64,000 bases of DNA from an uncultured Alphaproteobacteria bacterium (lineage in GTDB: Bacteria; Pseudomonadota; Alphaproteobacteria; Caulobacterales; Caulobacteraceae). Each line of letters begins with the position of its first letter. Position 1 is the first letter of the stretch. The translations under genes and the position numbers were made by a program. Of this stretch, positions 1 through 9,514 are shown piece after piece. The DNA is taken from positions 244,258 through 308,257 of the forward strand of contig CAIJOB010000011.1 of the NCBI GenBank assembly GCA_903822175.1, in the 5' to 3' direction. The notes under the pieces were generated by a model. The model was not told where the DNA came from. It saw only the letters and a program-made list of their open reading frames with translations, and did not search any database.

Positions 1-603
1 CCGCGCCTGATGGTCGGGGATCGAGCGGCCGTCGCGGGCCCGCAGGGCGTTCTCGAACATCGGGTAGATGTTGATCGGCCGGTTCAGCGCGTGGCGCGCC
101 TCGTAGGGCGTGACGCCATTGCGCCCGTCGCCGATCCGCTCCGGTTCCGGCAGGTCATCGTCCTCATGCCAGTCCTCGAAGCCCAACCCCTTGGTCAGGC
201 GCTTCACCGCCGAGCCCAGGAACTCGCAACCCACCGCCAGGGCCAGCTCCAGTTCGCCGCGGGCGATCTTCTCCGAGATCACGTTGACCAGCTGCTGGGA
301 GGTGTTGCCGCCCATGTGCGAATAGACCGCCCAGCTGGGCGCCGCGCCCAGCTCCCGCGCCAGGCTGGCCGGCGGATTGATCGAGTGTGGAATCATGCCC
401 CGCGTCGAGCCCGGCGCATCGATGGTGAAGCCCGCCACCGCCAGCCCATCCAGCGCTGCGAGACCCGCAGCCCCGATGCCCGCATCAGCCGCCGCCCGTT
501 CCGCCGCAATCTTCAGCAGGGCGGTCGGCGCGGGTGAAGCGGCGGGGTCGCCGCGATAGGTGAATTGGCCCGCTCCGATCAGAACTGGGGTCTTGCCGTC
601 CAT
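1..603 (-). CDS. Thiolase-family acetyl-CoA acetyltransferase (5' part, runs off the window)
   Basis: The minus strand reads open from an ATG at 603 to the window edge, giving 201 codons beginning MDGKTPVLIGAGQFTYRG. The N-terminal 'PVLIGAGQ' and the later SHMGGNTSQQLVN stretch are typical of the SCP-x-like/thiolase-like proteins annotated as acetyl-CoA acetyltransferase. In these the beta-ketoacyl-synthase fold is kept but the substrate is usually unknown. A purine-rich GGAAGGCGAG lies just upstream of the ATG and supports this start. The catalytic C-terminal half, with the active-site Cys and His, is outside the window, so activity cannot be judged. It is divergent from glnB. Confidence 0.75.
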   Translation of the reverse strand, partial: MDGKTPVLIGAGQFTYRGDPAASPAPTALLKIAAERAAADAGIGAAGLAALDGLAVAGFTIDAPGSTRGMIPHSINPPASLARELGAAPSWAVYSHMGGNTSQQLVNVISEKIARGELELALAVGCEFLGSAVKRLTKGLGFEDWHEDDDLPEPERIGDGRNGVTPYEARHALNRPINIYPMFENALRARDGRSIPDHQAR

Positions 604-1181
<578 letters not shown>

Positions 1182-1220
1182 CCCACACCAACTCAAGACC
1201 ACTTCAAGGGGATCAACACC

Positions 1221-2633
1221 ATGGCTACGACCGCCAAAGACATCCTGGCCCAGATCAAGGAGAAGGACGTCAAATACGTCGACGTGCGCTTCACCGACAT
1301 CCGCGGAAAGATGCAGCACGTGACCTTCGACATCGACCTGGTCGATGACGAATTCCTGACCGACGGCACCATGTTCGACGGCTCATCGATCTCGGGCTGG
1401 AAGGCCATCAACGAGAGCGACATGAAGCTGCGTCCGGACCTGGACTCGGCGATCATCGACCCGTTCTACCAGCAGACGACCATGGCGATCTTCTGCGACG
1501 TGGTGAACCCGGACACCGGCACCCCCTACGAGCGCGACCCCCGGTCGATCGCCAAGGCGGCGCTGAACTTCGTGAAGTCCTCCGGCATCGGCGACACCGT
1601 CTACTTCGGCCCGGAAGCCGAGTTCTTCATCTTCGACGACGTCCGCTGGTCGGTTCAGCCGAACAGCACCGGCTACTCCTTCGACTCCACCGAACTGCCG
1701 ATCAACACGGCGAAGGAGTACGAAGAGGGCAACATGGGGCATCGTCCCGGCCCTAAAGGTGGGTATTTCCCCGTGAACCCGGTTGACAGCGCCCAGGACC
1801 TGCGCGGCGAGATGCTGGCGGTGATGGGCGAGCTCGGCATGAAGCCGGAAAAGCACCACCACGAGGTCGCCCCGGCGCAGCACGAACTCGGCCTGAAGTT
1901 CGACACCATGATCATCATGGCCGACCGGCTTCAGCTCTATAAGTACGTCATCCAGAACGTCGCCCACGCCTACGGCAAGACGGCGACCTTCATGGCCAAG
2001 CCGATGTTCGGCGACAACGGCTCGGGCATGCACGTGCACCAGTCGATCTGGGGCGGCGGCAAGCCGCTGTTCGCCGGCGACAAGTACGCGGGCCTGTCGC
2101 AGATGTGCCTCTGGTACATCGGCGGCATCATCAAGCACGCCAAGGCGATCAACGCGTTCTCGAATTCGACCACCAACTCCTACAAGCGCCTGGTGCCCGG
2201 CTACGAAGCCCCGGTGAAGCTGGCCTATTCGGCCCGCAACCGCTCGGCCTCGATCCGCATCCCGCACACCGACAGCCCCAAGGGCAAGCGCCTGGAAGCC
2301 CGCTTCCCGGACCCGATGGGCAACCCGTACCTGACCTTCACCGCTCTGCTGATGGCTGGCCTCGACGGGATCATCAACCAGATCGATCCGGGCGCTCCGG
2401 CCGACAAGAACCTCTACGACCTGCCGCCCCGCGAGCAGAAGAAGATCCCCGAGGTGTGCGGTTCGCTGAAGGAGGCTCTCGACAGCCTCGACAAGGACCG
2501 CGCCTTCCTGAAGGCCGGCGGCGTCATGAGTGACGACTTCATCGACAGCTACATCGAGCTGAAGATGGAAGAGGTGATGCGGCTTGCCCTGCACCCGCAC
2601 CCGGTCGAGTTCGACATGTATTACAAATGCTGA
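1221..2633 (+). CDS. glnA: Glutamine synthetase type I
   Basis: This 470-residue GSI-beta enzyme condenses glutamate and ammonia to glutamine using ATP. Visible landmarks are the beta-grasp N-terminus, [10 protein letters not shown], the metal-binding EAEFFIFDD and [12 protein letters not shown] segments, the ATP-site NRSASIRIP, and the adenylylation site NLYDLPP near residue 400. That tyrosine implies control by GlnE adenylyltransferase. The start has an AAGGGGA ribosome-binding site 8 bases upstream. It is transcribed with glnB, and the unit is closed by three consecutive hairpin terminators beginning 25 bp after the stop. Confidence 0.98.
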   Translation: MATTAKDILAQIKEKDVKYVDVRFTDIRGKMQHVTFDIDLVDDEFLTDGTMFDGSSISGWKAINESDMKLRPDLDSAIIDPFYQQTTMAIFCDVVNPDTGTPYERDPRSIAKAALNFVKSSGIGDTVYFGPEAEFFIFDDVRWSVQPNSTGYSFDSTELPINTAKEYEEGNMGHRPGPKGGYFPVNPVDSAQDLRGEMLAVMGELGMKPEKHHHEVAPAQHELGLKFDTMIIMADRLQLYKYVIQNVAHAYGKTATFMAKPMFGDNGSGMHVHQSIWGGGKPLFAGDKYAGLSQMCLWYIGGIIKHAKAINAFSNSTTNSYKRLVPGYEAPVKLAYSARNRSASIRIPHTDSPKGKRLEARFPDPMGNPYLTFTALLMAGLDGIINQIDPGAPADKNLYDLPPREQKKIPEVCGSLKEALDSLDKDRAFLKAGGVMSDDFIDSYIELKMEEVMRLALHPHPVEFDMYYKC

Positions 2634-2657
2634 CGGTCCTCCCCTGAGGCAGACCCT

Positions 2658-2780
2658 GGGCCGCGGAGCAATCCGCGGCCCATATTTTTTGCAGATGTAG
2701 GAGGGCCGCGGAGCAATCCGCGGCCCATATTTTTTGCAGATATGGGAGGGCCGCGGCGCAAGCTGCGGCCCTTTCCTTTT
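2658..2780 (+). terminator. Three tandem intrinsic terminators, 45-bp period
   Basis: Downstream of glnA are three hairpins at 2658-2681, 2703-2726 and 2748-2771, each exactly 45 bp after the last. The first two have a perfect 10-bp stem (GGGCCGCGGA / TCCGCGGCCC) closed by a GCAA tetraloop and are followed by T6. The third has one G.U pair, the same GCAA loop, and a weaker CTTTCCTTTT tail. The units are near-identical, including the spacer (GCAGATRTRGGAG), so they look like a tandem duplication of one terminator. They end the glnBA transcript. Confidence 0.9.
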
Positions 2781-2805
2781 GCGCCGGCGCCCCCACCTTG
2801 GCCCC

Positions 2806-3066
2806 ATGCCAAGCTGGCTCGGCTATCTCCTGGCGTTCGGCGCCGTCGTCGTGTTTACGCCCCTGCTCGGGTGGTTCGCTTCGAAGCATGGGCGGCGCAT
2901 CAAGGGCGGCGTCGCCATGGCCTCGCTGATGCTGGGCATGGGCGCCCTCTTCGACCCGCCGCAGAAGGCCGCGGCGGAGGCCGAGGAGGCCATGGTCAAG
3001 GGCGCCCAGGGCAGCGGCGATCCTCCGGATCCGGAGATTGTGCCGACCCACTCATCAGACGGTTGA
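2806..3066 (+). CDS. Small putative membrane protein
   Basis: An 86-residue product starting MPSWLGYLLAFGAVVVFTPLLGWF, with one clear hydrophobic segment (about residues 4-23). A basic stretch (KHGRRIKGG) and a second mildly hydrophobic stretch (about 36-48) follow, then a polar, acidic C-terminal tail. I do not recognise a family. The reading frame is open further upstream, but that would run through the third terminator, so the ATG at 2806 is preferred. There is no strong ribosome-binding site. It lies between the glnBA terminators and the M61 peptidase and could be its own short unit. Confidence 0.55.
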   Translation: MPSWLGYLLAFGAVVVFTPLLGWFASKHGRRIKGGVAMASLMLGMGALFDPPQKAAAEAEEAMVKGAQGSGDPPDPEIVPTHSSDG

Positions 3067-3125
3067 GCTTTGCCGCAGACCCGCCATACAACGGGAAATC
3101 CTTCCCCACCGTAAGGTCGTGTCCG

Positions 3126-5054
3126 TTGAAGTCAGCCCTGTTCGCCTGCGCCGCCGTTTTGGCGATCTCCAGCTCCGCTTTCGCCCAGCCCTCGCCCGGC
3201 CCGCAGCCCTACCCGATGCCGCCGAAGACCGAGGCGCCGCAGGACACGCCCTACCCCGGGCTCCTGAAGGTGCAGGTCGACGCCACCGACCTCGACCGCC
3301 ACATCTTCCGCGTCCACGAGACGATTCCGGTCACCAAGGCCGGGCCGATGACCATCCTCTATCCGCAGTGGCTGCCCGGCAATCACGCGCCCAACGGCCC
3401 CCTGAAGAGTGTCGGCGGCATCGCCTTTTCCGCCGGCGGCAAGCCGGTCACCTGGTTCCGCGACCCGGTGGAGGTCTATTCCTTCCACATCGACGTGCCG
3501 GCCGGCGCGACCAGCATCGACATCGACTTCGACCTGCTCTCCGCGGTCGCGGGCGACGAGGGCCGCATCGTCATGACGCCGGAGATGCTGAGCCTGCAGT
3601 GGATCAATCTGGCCATGTACCCGGCCGGCCATTTCGCGCGCCGCGTCCAGATCGAGCCCAGCGTCCGCTTCCCGGAAGGCTGGACCCCGTTCTCGGCGCT
3701 GGAGACCACAGGCACGCAGGGCGGCGTCACCCACTACAAGGCGGTCGATTTCGACACCCTGGCGGATTCGCCCATGATCGCCGGCCGCTACGCCCGGCAG
3801 ATTGACCTCGACGCGCCGGGCCCCGCGCCCGTCCACCTCGACGTCATCGCCGACCGCCCGGAACTCCTGGACGCGACGCCGGACGAGATCGAGAAGCACA
3901 AGGCGCTCGTGCAGCAGGCCTACAAACTGTACGGCTCGCACCACTACAACCACTACGACTTCCTGTTCTCGCTGTCGGACCGCATGGGCGGCTCGGGCCT
4001 GGAGCATCACCGCTCCAGCGAGGACGGCACCATCCCCGACTACTTCACCGGCTGGGCCAAGAGCCCGGCGTCGCGGGACCTGCTGGCCCACGAATACACC
4101 CACAGCTGGAACGGAAAGTTCCGCCGCCCGGCCGACCTGTGGACACCGAACTTCAACGTGCCGATGCGCGGCTCCCTGCTGTGGGTCTACGAGGGCCAGA
4201 CGCAGTACTGGGGCTTCGTGCTCTCCGGCCGCTCTGGCCTGCTGACCAAGCAGGAAGCCCTGGACGCGCTGGCCTCCACCGCCGCCCTCTACGCCAACCG
4301 CGTCGGCCGCGACTGGCGCAGCGTCGAGGACACCACCAATGATCCGGTGATCGCGTCGCGCCGCCCGCAGCCCTGGACCAGCTTCCAGCGCAGCGAGGAC
4401 TACTACTCCGAGGGCCAGCTGGTTTGGCTCGACGCCGACACCCTGATCCGTGAGAAGTCCGGCGGCAAACGCTCGCTCGACGACTTCGCCAAGAGCTTCT
4501 TCGGCGTCGAGGACGGCAGCTGGACGCCGGTCGCCTACACCTTCGACGACGTGGTCACCGCGCTCAACAAGATCGAGCCCTACGACTGGGCGAAGTTCCT
4601 CAACGAGCGGATCAACGCTGTCGCCCCCAGGCCGCCGCTCGACGGCCTGGCCCGTGGCGGCTGGAAGCTGGTCTACACCGAGACGCCCACCGACTACTTC
4701 AAGTCCGCCGAGGCGCGCCGGCACTCCACCGACCTCTCCTATTCGATCGGCCTGACGCTCGGCCGCGACGCCGACATCACCGGTGTCCAGTGGGACAGTC
4801 TGGCCTTCAAGGCGGGCCTGACCATCGGCGGCAAGCTGTTGGCGGTGAACGGCGTCGCCTACGACATGGATCGCCTGAAGGAGACCATCACCGCGGCCAA
4901 GAAGGGCGGCGGCCCGATCAGCCTTCTGGTCAAGCGCGGCGACCACTACGTCACCGTCAACATCGACTACCACGGGGGCCTGCGCTACCCGCGCCTGGAA
5001 CGCATCGAGGGCACACCCGACCTGCTCTCGGCGATCTACACGCCGAAGAAGTAG
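3126..5054 (+). CDS. Secreted M61-family glycyl aminopeptidase with PDZ domain
   Basis: The product is 642 residues. It has a signal peptide (LKSALFACAAVLAISSSAFA), an M61 N-terminal beta domain, the zinc-binding HEYTHSWN motif near residue 322 (HExxH), with a downstream acidic ligand expected in the YEGQTQYWG segment, and a C-terminal PDZ domain (about 540-625). M61 enzymes remove N-terminal Gly/Ala from peptides; the signal peptide places it in the periplasm. The start is taken as TTG at 3126, because it opens the signal peptide directly and has AAGG about 10 bases upstream. The frame is open upstream to 2742, but that part is low-complexity shadow of the preceding gene. Confidence 0.9.
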   Translation: MKSALFACAAVLAISSSAFAQPSPGPQPYPMPPKTEAPQDTPYPGLLKVQVDATDLDRHIFRVHETIPVTKAGPMTILYPQWLPGNHAPNGPLKSVGGIAFSAGGKPVTWFRDPVEVYSFHIDVPAGATSIDIDFDLLSAVAGDEGRIVMTPEMLSLQWINLAMYPAGHFARRVQIEPSVRFPEGWTPFSALETTGTQGGVTHYKAVDFDTLADSPMIAGRYARQIDLDAPGPAPVHLDVIADRPELLDATPDEIEKHKALVQQAYKLYGSHHYNHYDFLFSLSDRMGGSGLEHHRSSEDGTIPDYFTGWAKSPASRDLLAHEYTHSWNGKFRRPADLWTPNFNVPMRGSLLWVYEGQTQYWGFVLSGRSGLLTKQEALDALASTAALYANRVGRDWRSVEDTTNDPVIASRRPQPWTSFQRSEDYYSEGQLVWLDADTLIREKSGGKRSLDDFAKSFFGVEDGSWTPVAYTFDDVVTALNKIEPYDWAKFLNERINAVAPRPPLDGLARGGWKLVYTETPTDYFKSAEARRHSTDLSYSIGLTLGRDADITGVQWDSLAFKAGLTIGGKLLAVNGVAYDMDRLKETITAAKKGGGPISLLVKRGDHYVTVNIDYHGGLRYPRLERIEGTPDLLSAIYTPKK

Positions 5055-5068
5055 CCCTCGAACACCCC

Positions 5069-5746
5069 ATGCTGATCCGGCTTCCCGCCGCCCTGGCGGT
5101 CGCTCTCGCACTCGGCGCCGCCAGCGGGGCGGCGGCCCAGCAGATCGCCAAGCCCGGCGCGGCCAGCCTCTACGGCGGCGCGCCGCTTGCCGTCGCCGCC
5201 GTGCCGACCGACGCCGAGGTCACCGCCGCCACGCCGCCGCGCAAGGCCGAGGGCAGCGCCGCGGCCCACTGCACGGCCGGACCGTCCGGTGCGTTGGAAG
5301 GCTGCACGGTGATGATCCAGCGAGGCGGTCCGGCCTTTGGTCAGGCGCTGCTGGGCCTTGCACCCAAGTACCGCCTGCGCCCGTCCGACGAGCGGCCCGC
5401 CGGCATAGAGGTGGTGATCACCGCGAGCTGGCCCGTGGTCGAGACGCCGGTCACCTGGCAGGTCCAGCCCAAGGAAGGCGACTTCGCCACCAACGCCACG
5501 CCCGCGGTCGCCAAGTACGCCAAGCCCGGCTCGGCGGTGCTGAATTGCCTGATCGGCCGGCTGGGCACGACCTACGACTGCATGGTCATCTACCAGCAGC
5601 CCCACGGCATCGGCATGGGCACGATGATCCTGCGGCTCGCGCCTTATCTGAAGGTGAAGCCGGCCCTGCTGGGCGGCAAACCGACGCCGGCCGGGGTCAA
5701 CTTCCCCTTCGAGATCAGCGCGGCGACCACCGACGCGATCCGCTGA
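5069..5746 (+). CDS. Secreted protein with two TonB C-terminal-like repeats
   Basis: A 225-residue protein with a clear signal peptide (MLIRLPAALAVALALGAASGAAAQ). Two related modules follow. Around residues 65-110 it has AHCTAGPSGALEGCTVMIQ...FGQALLGLAPKYRLRP, and around 155-200 VLNCLIGRLGTTYDCMVIYQ...MGTMILRLAPYLKVKP. This C-x(10)-C plus 'LAP.y..kP' pattern resembles the C-terminal domain of TonB energy transducers seen in many alphaproteobacterial proteins. There is no N-terminal membrane anchor or proline-rich linker, so it is not a classical TonB. It starts 14 bp after the M61 gene and is probably co-transcribed. Function unknown. Confidence 0.65.
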   Translation: MLIRLPAALAVALALGAASGAAAQQIAKPGAASLYGGAPLAVAAVPTDAEVTAATPPRKAEGSAAAHCTAGPSGALEGCTVMIQRGGPAFGQALLGLAPKYRLRPSDERPAGIEVVITASWPVVETPVTWQVQPKEGDFATNATPAVAKYAKPGSAVLNCLIGRLGTTYDCMVIYQQPHGIGMGTMILRLAPYLKVKPALLGGKPTPAGVNFPFEISAATTDAIR

Positions 5747-5752
5747 ACTCAG

Positions 5753-7542
5753 TCAGGCGTCTGGCGTCAGGCCGATGCGCTTGTAGGACTCTCCGGCCTG
5801 CGGAGCGATAGCGGTCGCCGCGGCGATGTCAGCGTCGCCGGCCGCCTTGGCGCCCTTCCTCAGCTCGGCCAGGCCACGGCCGTAGAGCGCGGCGGCGTCG
5901 CGCGGCTGGGCGCGGATCGCCTCACCGTACTGGGTGATGGCGTCGTCCAGCCGGCCAAGGCGCAGCAGCACCAGCCCGCGGTTGCCCATGGTCGTGGAGG
6001 TCTTGTCGCGCCTGACCGCCGCGTCGCAGTCGGCCAGCGCCATGTCCAGGTCCTTGCCCCAGGCGGCGCGGGCGAAGCATCGGGAATTCTGGGCGCGCGC
6101 GAGGTCCTCGCTCTTCGGGTGCGCCGCGATCCAGCGGTCGAGCTCCTGAACGGCCTCTTCGTACAGCCCGGCGCGCGCATAGGCCGTGCCCGCCTGCGAG
6201 ACGAGGCCGCCCTGGTCCGGCGCCAGCTTCATCGCCGCGTCGAAGTCTCCCTTGGCCCGGGTCGGGTCCTTGGAGGACAGGTAGAGCTCGCCGCGCCGCA
6301 TCAGGGCCTCGGGATCGTCAGGCCGCCGCTTCAGGGATTCGTCGAGGTCCGCCATGGCCAGCACCGGCTGGCGCACGGTCAGGCGCAGCATGGCGCGCGC
6401 GCGATAGTGCGCGCCGTTGTCGGGCTCCAGCTCGATGGCCTTGCCGTAGTCGGCGATGGCCGGCTGGAACTCGCGCCGCGCCGCCTCCGCCGCCCCGCGC
6501 CGGGCGAACTCGGCGCCGGTCTTGGGGGTCTCGCCCCAACGCCGGGAGAGCCGCCGGGCGCCTCGCTGGCCGCAGCGGCGACCGCGGTTGTGGCCGGCGT
6601 CGGCGCCTGGTCGAGCCGGAACACCGGCCCGCCATTGTAGGTGAAATAGACCCGCTTTTGGCTGTTGGAGATCAGGATCCGGTGCGAGAGGAAGAAATCC
6701 GCGGCCAGCACCATGTCGGCGTTCGGCAGGTCGAGATCGGCGACCCGCAGCCTCGTGTTCTTGATCTCCTCTTCGCCGATCGCAAAGCTCGCGAAGGGCG
6801 CCAGGAAGGCTTCGAGCCCCTTGCCGTACATCCCATAGGTCACGCCGGCGCGGGTGACATCGGCGTCGTTGATCTTGATCCCGGCGCGGCCCGCGGCGGC
6901 GCGGCTGAGGATCGACAGTCCGCCCCCCGAACTGAAGCTCACCCGGATCGTGTGGCCGTCCACCTTGGCGTTGGCGATCACCTTGGTGAGGATGGTGGTG
7001 GGCTCGATGAGCGACAGCCGCGACACCGCCAGGCCCTGCGACCAATAGGCGAGATTGGTGTCATAGCCGCAGCCCTCAGGCTTGAAGTAGCGCATCACCC
7101 CGTGGGCGAAGTCGTACTCCACGTCGAAGGGGCCCATCAGGTTCTCGCCCACGTCGCCGGCGATCGGGCCGCCGCCAAGTCGGTCGGCCAGCAGGAACTC
7201 GGTGTGGTGGAAGCCCATGCCGGCGAAGCTGAAGGACTCCGCCGAGACCGCCTGGATACTGCGCGTGGCGCCGCCGATCCCGCGCACCTCCATGCCGACG
7301 GGCGCGGCGGCGCGCTTCATGCCGTATTTCGCCGCCGCTTCCGGATTGACCCCGCTGAAGAACGACCCAGTGCTGACCGTCAGATGGGCGTCCTGGCCGT
7401 TGATCTGGGCGGTGATCGTCGGGCGCATGCCGTCCATCGTCACCGGGACCTCGGCGATCTTCTGGAACTTGCACTCGGCCTGGGCCGCGCCGGCCAGGCC
7501 CGCCGCCACCAGCGTGACTAGCGCCACGGAAAGCTTTTTCAT
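5753..7542 (-). pseudogene. Retropepsin-like + TPR protein, paralog A: both catalytic Asp lost, frameshifted
   Basis: From the ATG at 7542 the frame gives a signal peptide (MKKLSVALVTLVAAGLAGAAQA), two retropepsin-like lobes and the segment ISNSQKRVYFTYNGGPVFRL. It then leaves frame near 6524-6537, and the TPR half (KTGAEFARR... to QAGESYKRIGLTPDA) continues in another frame to 5753. One missing base near a CCCCC run on the coding strand explains it. The adjacent paralog (7650-9476) is a single open frame with the same layout. Where the paralog has VDTGA and WDSGA, this copy has VSTGS and FSSGG. Both protease aspartates are therefore Ser, so even if the frame is intact in the organism the protein is predicted to be non-catalytic. 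Confidence 0.75.
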
Positions 7543-7649
7543 CACGCAACACTCCCGCTGGCACATCGCCAGGCCACAACCTTACCGAGATTACCGGGCA
7601 CTCTGCCCAAGGATTGTTGCGCCGACGTCTCAGCGGTGATCGCCGGCGC

Positions 7650-9476
7650 CTAAGACTTCGCGGGCGCGGGCGTCTCGGGGGCCAGACCCCATTGCTTGTA
7701 CTGGGCGCCGACGGTGGGCGTGATGGCGGTCGCCGCGGCGAGGTCGGCGTCGCTCTCGGTCTTCTGCCCCTTCTTGAGTTCGGCGAGGCCGCGGCCGTAG
7801 AGCGCCGAGGCGTCGCGGGGCTGGGCCTTCAGCGCTGCCGTGTACTGGGCGATCGCCTCGTCGTGTCGGCCGAGCCGCAACAGCACCAGGGCGCGCGTCT
7901 GCAGCATCTGCGAGACCGGGTCCTTGCGCACGGCGGCGTCACAGTCGGCCAAGGCCTTCTCCAGCTCCTTGCCGGCGGCCGCACGGGCGAAGCAGCGAGA
8001 GCCCAGCACCACGGCCAGATTCTCGCCCTTCGAATGCGCCGCCACCCAGGCGTCCAGCTGTGCGATCGCCAGGTCGTACTGGCCCGCGATGGCGTAGGCG
8101 TTGCCCTCCATCGCCGGCAGGTCGGGCCGGTCAGGCGCCTGCCTGATCGCAGCCTCGAAGTCTGTCCGCGCCCGGGGCAGGTCACGGCTGGCAAGATAGA
8201 GCTCGCCCCGGGCCAACAGGGTCTCCGGGTCGTTCGGCTGGCGCTTCAGGGCCTCGTCCAGGTCGGCCATGGCCAGCACCGGCTGACGCGCCTGAAGGCG
8301 GGTCATGCCGCGAGCCCGGTAGTAGCCCGCGTTGTCCGGCTCCAGGGTGATGGCCTGGGTGTAGTCGGCCAGGGCCTCGACGAACTCGCGGCGCGAGCTG
8401 CGCGCGGCCGCGCGGCGGGCGAACTCCGCAGCGGTCTTCGGCTCCTGGCCACCGGTCGCCGGCCCCGCGCCAGGCCCGGTGGGCGAGCCGCCGGCCGCCT
8501 GCTGCGTCGCGGGAGCCTGGGGCTGGCTTTCCAGCCGGAACACCGGCCCGCCGTTGTAAGTGAAATAGACCTTCTTCTGGCTGTTGGAGATCAGGATGCG
8601 GTGCGACAGGAAGAAATCGGCGCCCAGCACCATCTCCGCCTCGCCCCTCATGCCCAGATCGGTCACCCGCAGCTGGGTGTTCTTGATCTCCTCGTCGCCC
8701 ACCGCGAAGCTCTGGAAAGGCGCCTGGAACAGGTCCAGCCCCTTCCCGAAGATGCCGTAGGTGGTTCCGCCGTTCACCGATCCGGGCGAATTCACCGTCA
8801 CGCCGACGCGCGCCGCGGCGGGGCGGTTGAGGATGGAGACGCTGGCGCCTGAATCCCATTGCACCCGGATGGTGTGGCCATCGATCTTGGCGTTGGTTAC
8901 GATCTTCAGGACGATTTTGCCCGGATCGAGAATGGGCAGCCGCGACAGGGTCATGCCCTTCGACCAGTAGGCGAGATTGGTGTCGTAGCCGCAACCGTCG
9001 GGCTTGAAGTAGCGGATCACGCCGTTGGCGAGGTCGTACTCCACGTCAAACGGGCCCATCAGATTCTCGCCGATGTTGCCCTCCAGGCCATCGCCGATGC
9101 GTCCCACCACCAGGAATTCGGTGTCGCGGAACCCAAGGCCGGCGAAGGTGAATGAGTCGGCGCGCACGGCGCGCGCATCGCGGGTCTGGCCGCCGGCGCC
9201 GGAAACCATCAGACCCATTGGCGCAGAGGAGCGCTTCATCCCCAGGCGTTCACTGGCCTCCGGCGTCACCCCGCCGAAGAACGCCCCGGTGTCGACCAGG
9301 AACTTCATGTCCTTGCCATTCACCTGGGCGGTGATCGTCGGCCGAGGCCCCTCCATAACCACCGGCACGTCGGCGATCTTCTGGAACTTGCAGTCGGCCC
9401 AGGCTGGCCCCGCGGCCGCGCCCGCCGCCGCAACCGCCAGCATCAGGGCGGCAACGCACGCCTTCGTAGTCTTCAT
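7650..9476 (-). CDS. Periplasmic retropepsin-like aspartic protease with C-terminal TPRs, paralog B
   Basis: A 608-residue protein with a signal peptide (MKTTKACVAALMLAVAAAGA). It has two retropepsin-like lobes: the first contains LVDTGAFFGG (Asp near 60), the second QWDSGASVSIL (Asp near 207). Two Asp-(Thr/Ser)-Gly motifs in one chain would give an intramolecular pepsin-style pair. From about residue 345 to the end there are consecutive TPR units (for example ADYTQAITLEPDNAGYYRARG). Substrate is unknown; the TPRs suggest a partner protein in the periplasm. The start follows the signal peptide; the frame is open further upstream but overlaps the esterase gene. It is transcribed 37 bp downstream of that gene and 107 bp before paralog A. 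Confidence 0.82.
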   Translation of the reverse strand: MKTTKACVAALMLAVAAAGAAAGPAWADCKFQKIADVPVVMEGPRPTITAQVNGKDMKFLVDTGAFFGGVTPEASERLGMKRSSAPMGLMVSGAGGQTRDARAVRADSFTFAGLGFRDTEFLVVGRIGDGLEGNIGENLMGPFDVEYDLANGVIRYFKPDGCGYDTNLAYWSKGMTLSRLPILDPGKIVLKIVTNAKIDGHTIRVQWDSGASVSILNRPAAARVGVTVNSPGSVNGGTTYGIFGKGLDLFQAPFQSFAVGDEEIKNTQLRVTDLGMRGEAEMVLGADFFLSHRILISNSQKKVYFTYNGGPVFRLESQPQAPATQQAAGGSPTGPGAGPATGGQEPKTAAEFARRAAARSSRREFVEALADYTQAITLEPDNAGYYRARGMTRLQARQPVLAMADLDEALKRQPNDPETLLARGELYLASRDLPRARTDFEAAIRQAPDRPDLPAMEGNAYAIAGQYDLAIAQLDAWVAAHSKGENLAVVLGSRCFARAAAGKELEKALADCDAAVRKDPVSQMLQTRALVLLRLGRHDEAIAQYTAALKAQPRDASALYGRGLAELKKGQKTESDADLAAATAITPTVGAQYKQWGLAPETPAPAKS

Positions 9477-9514
9477 CCCAGATCTCCCCCCAAAGTCGTC
9501 CCCCAAGCCGCCCG

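Noticed and set aside
2742..3125. N-terminal extension of the M61 peptidase
   Set aside because: The open frame upstream would cross the third terminator hairpin and the small membrane-protein gene, and would bury the signal peptide.
3132..5111. 659-codon open frame on the minus strand opposite the M61 gene
   Set aside because: It mirrors the third-position GC pattern of the real gene, has no signal or domain, and is rich in Arg/Gly/Val typical of antisense shadows. The same applies to long minus-strand frames opposite glnA, the PQQ gene, the usher and the second TonB receptor.
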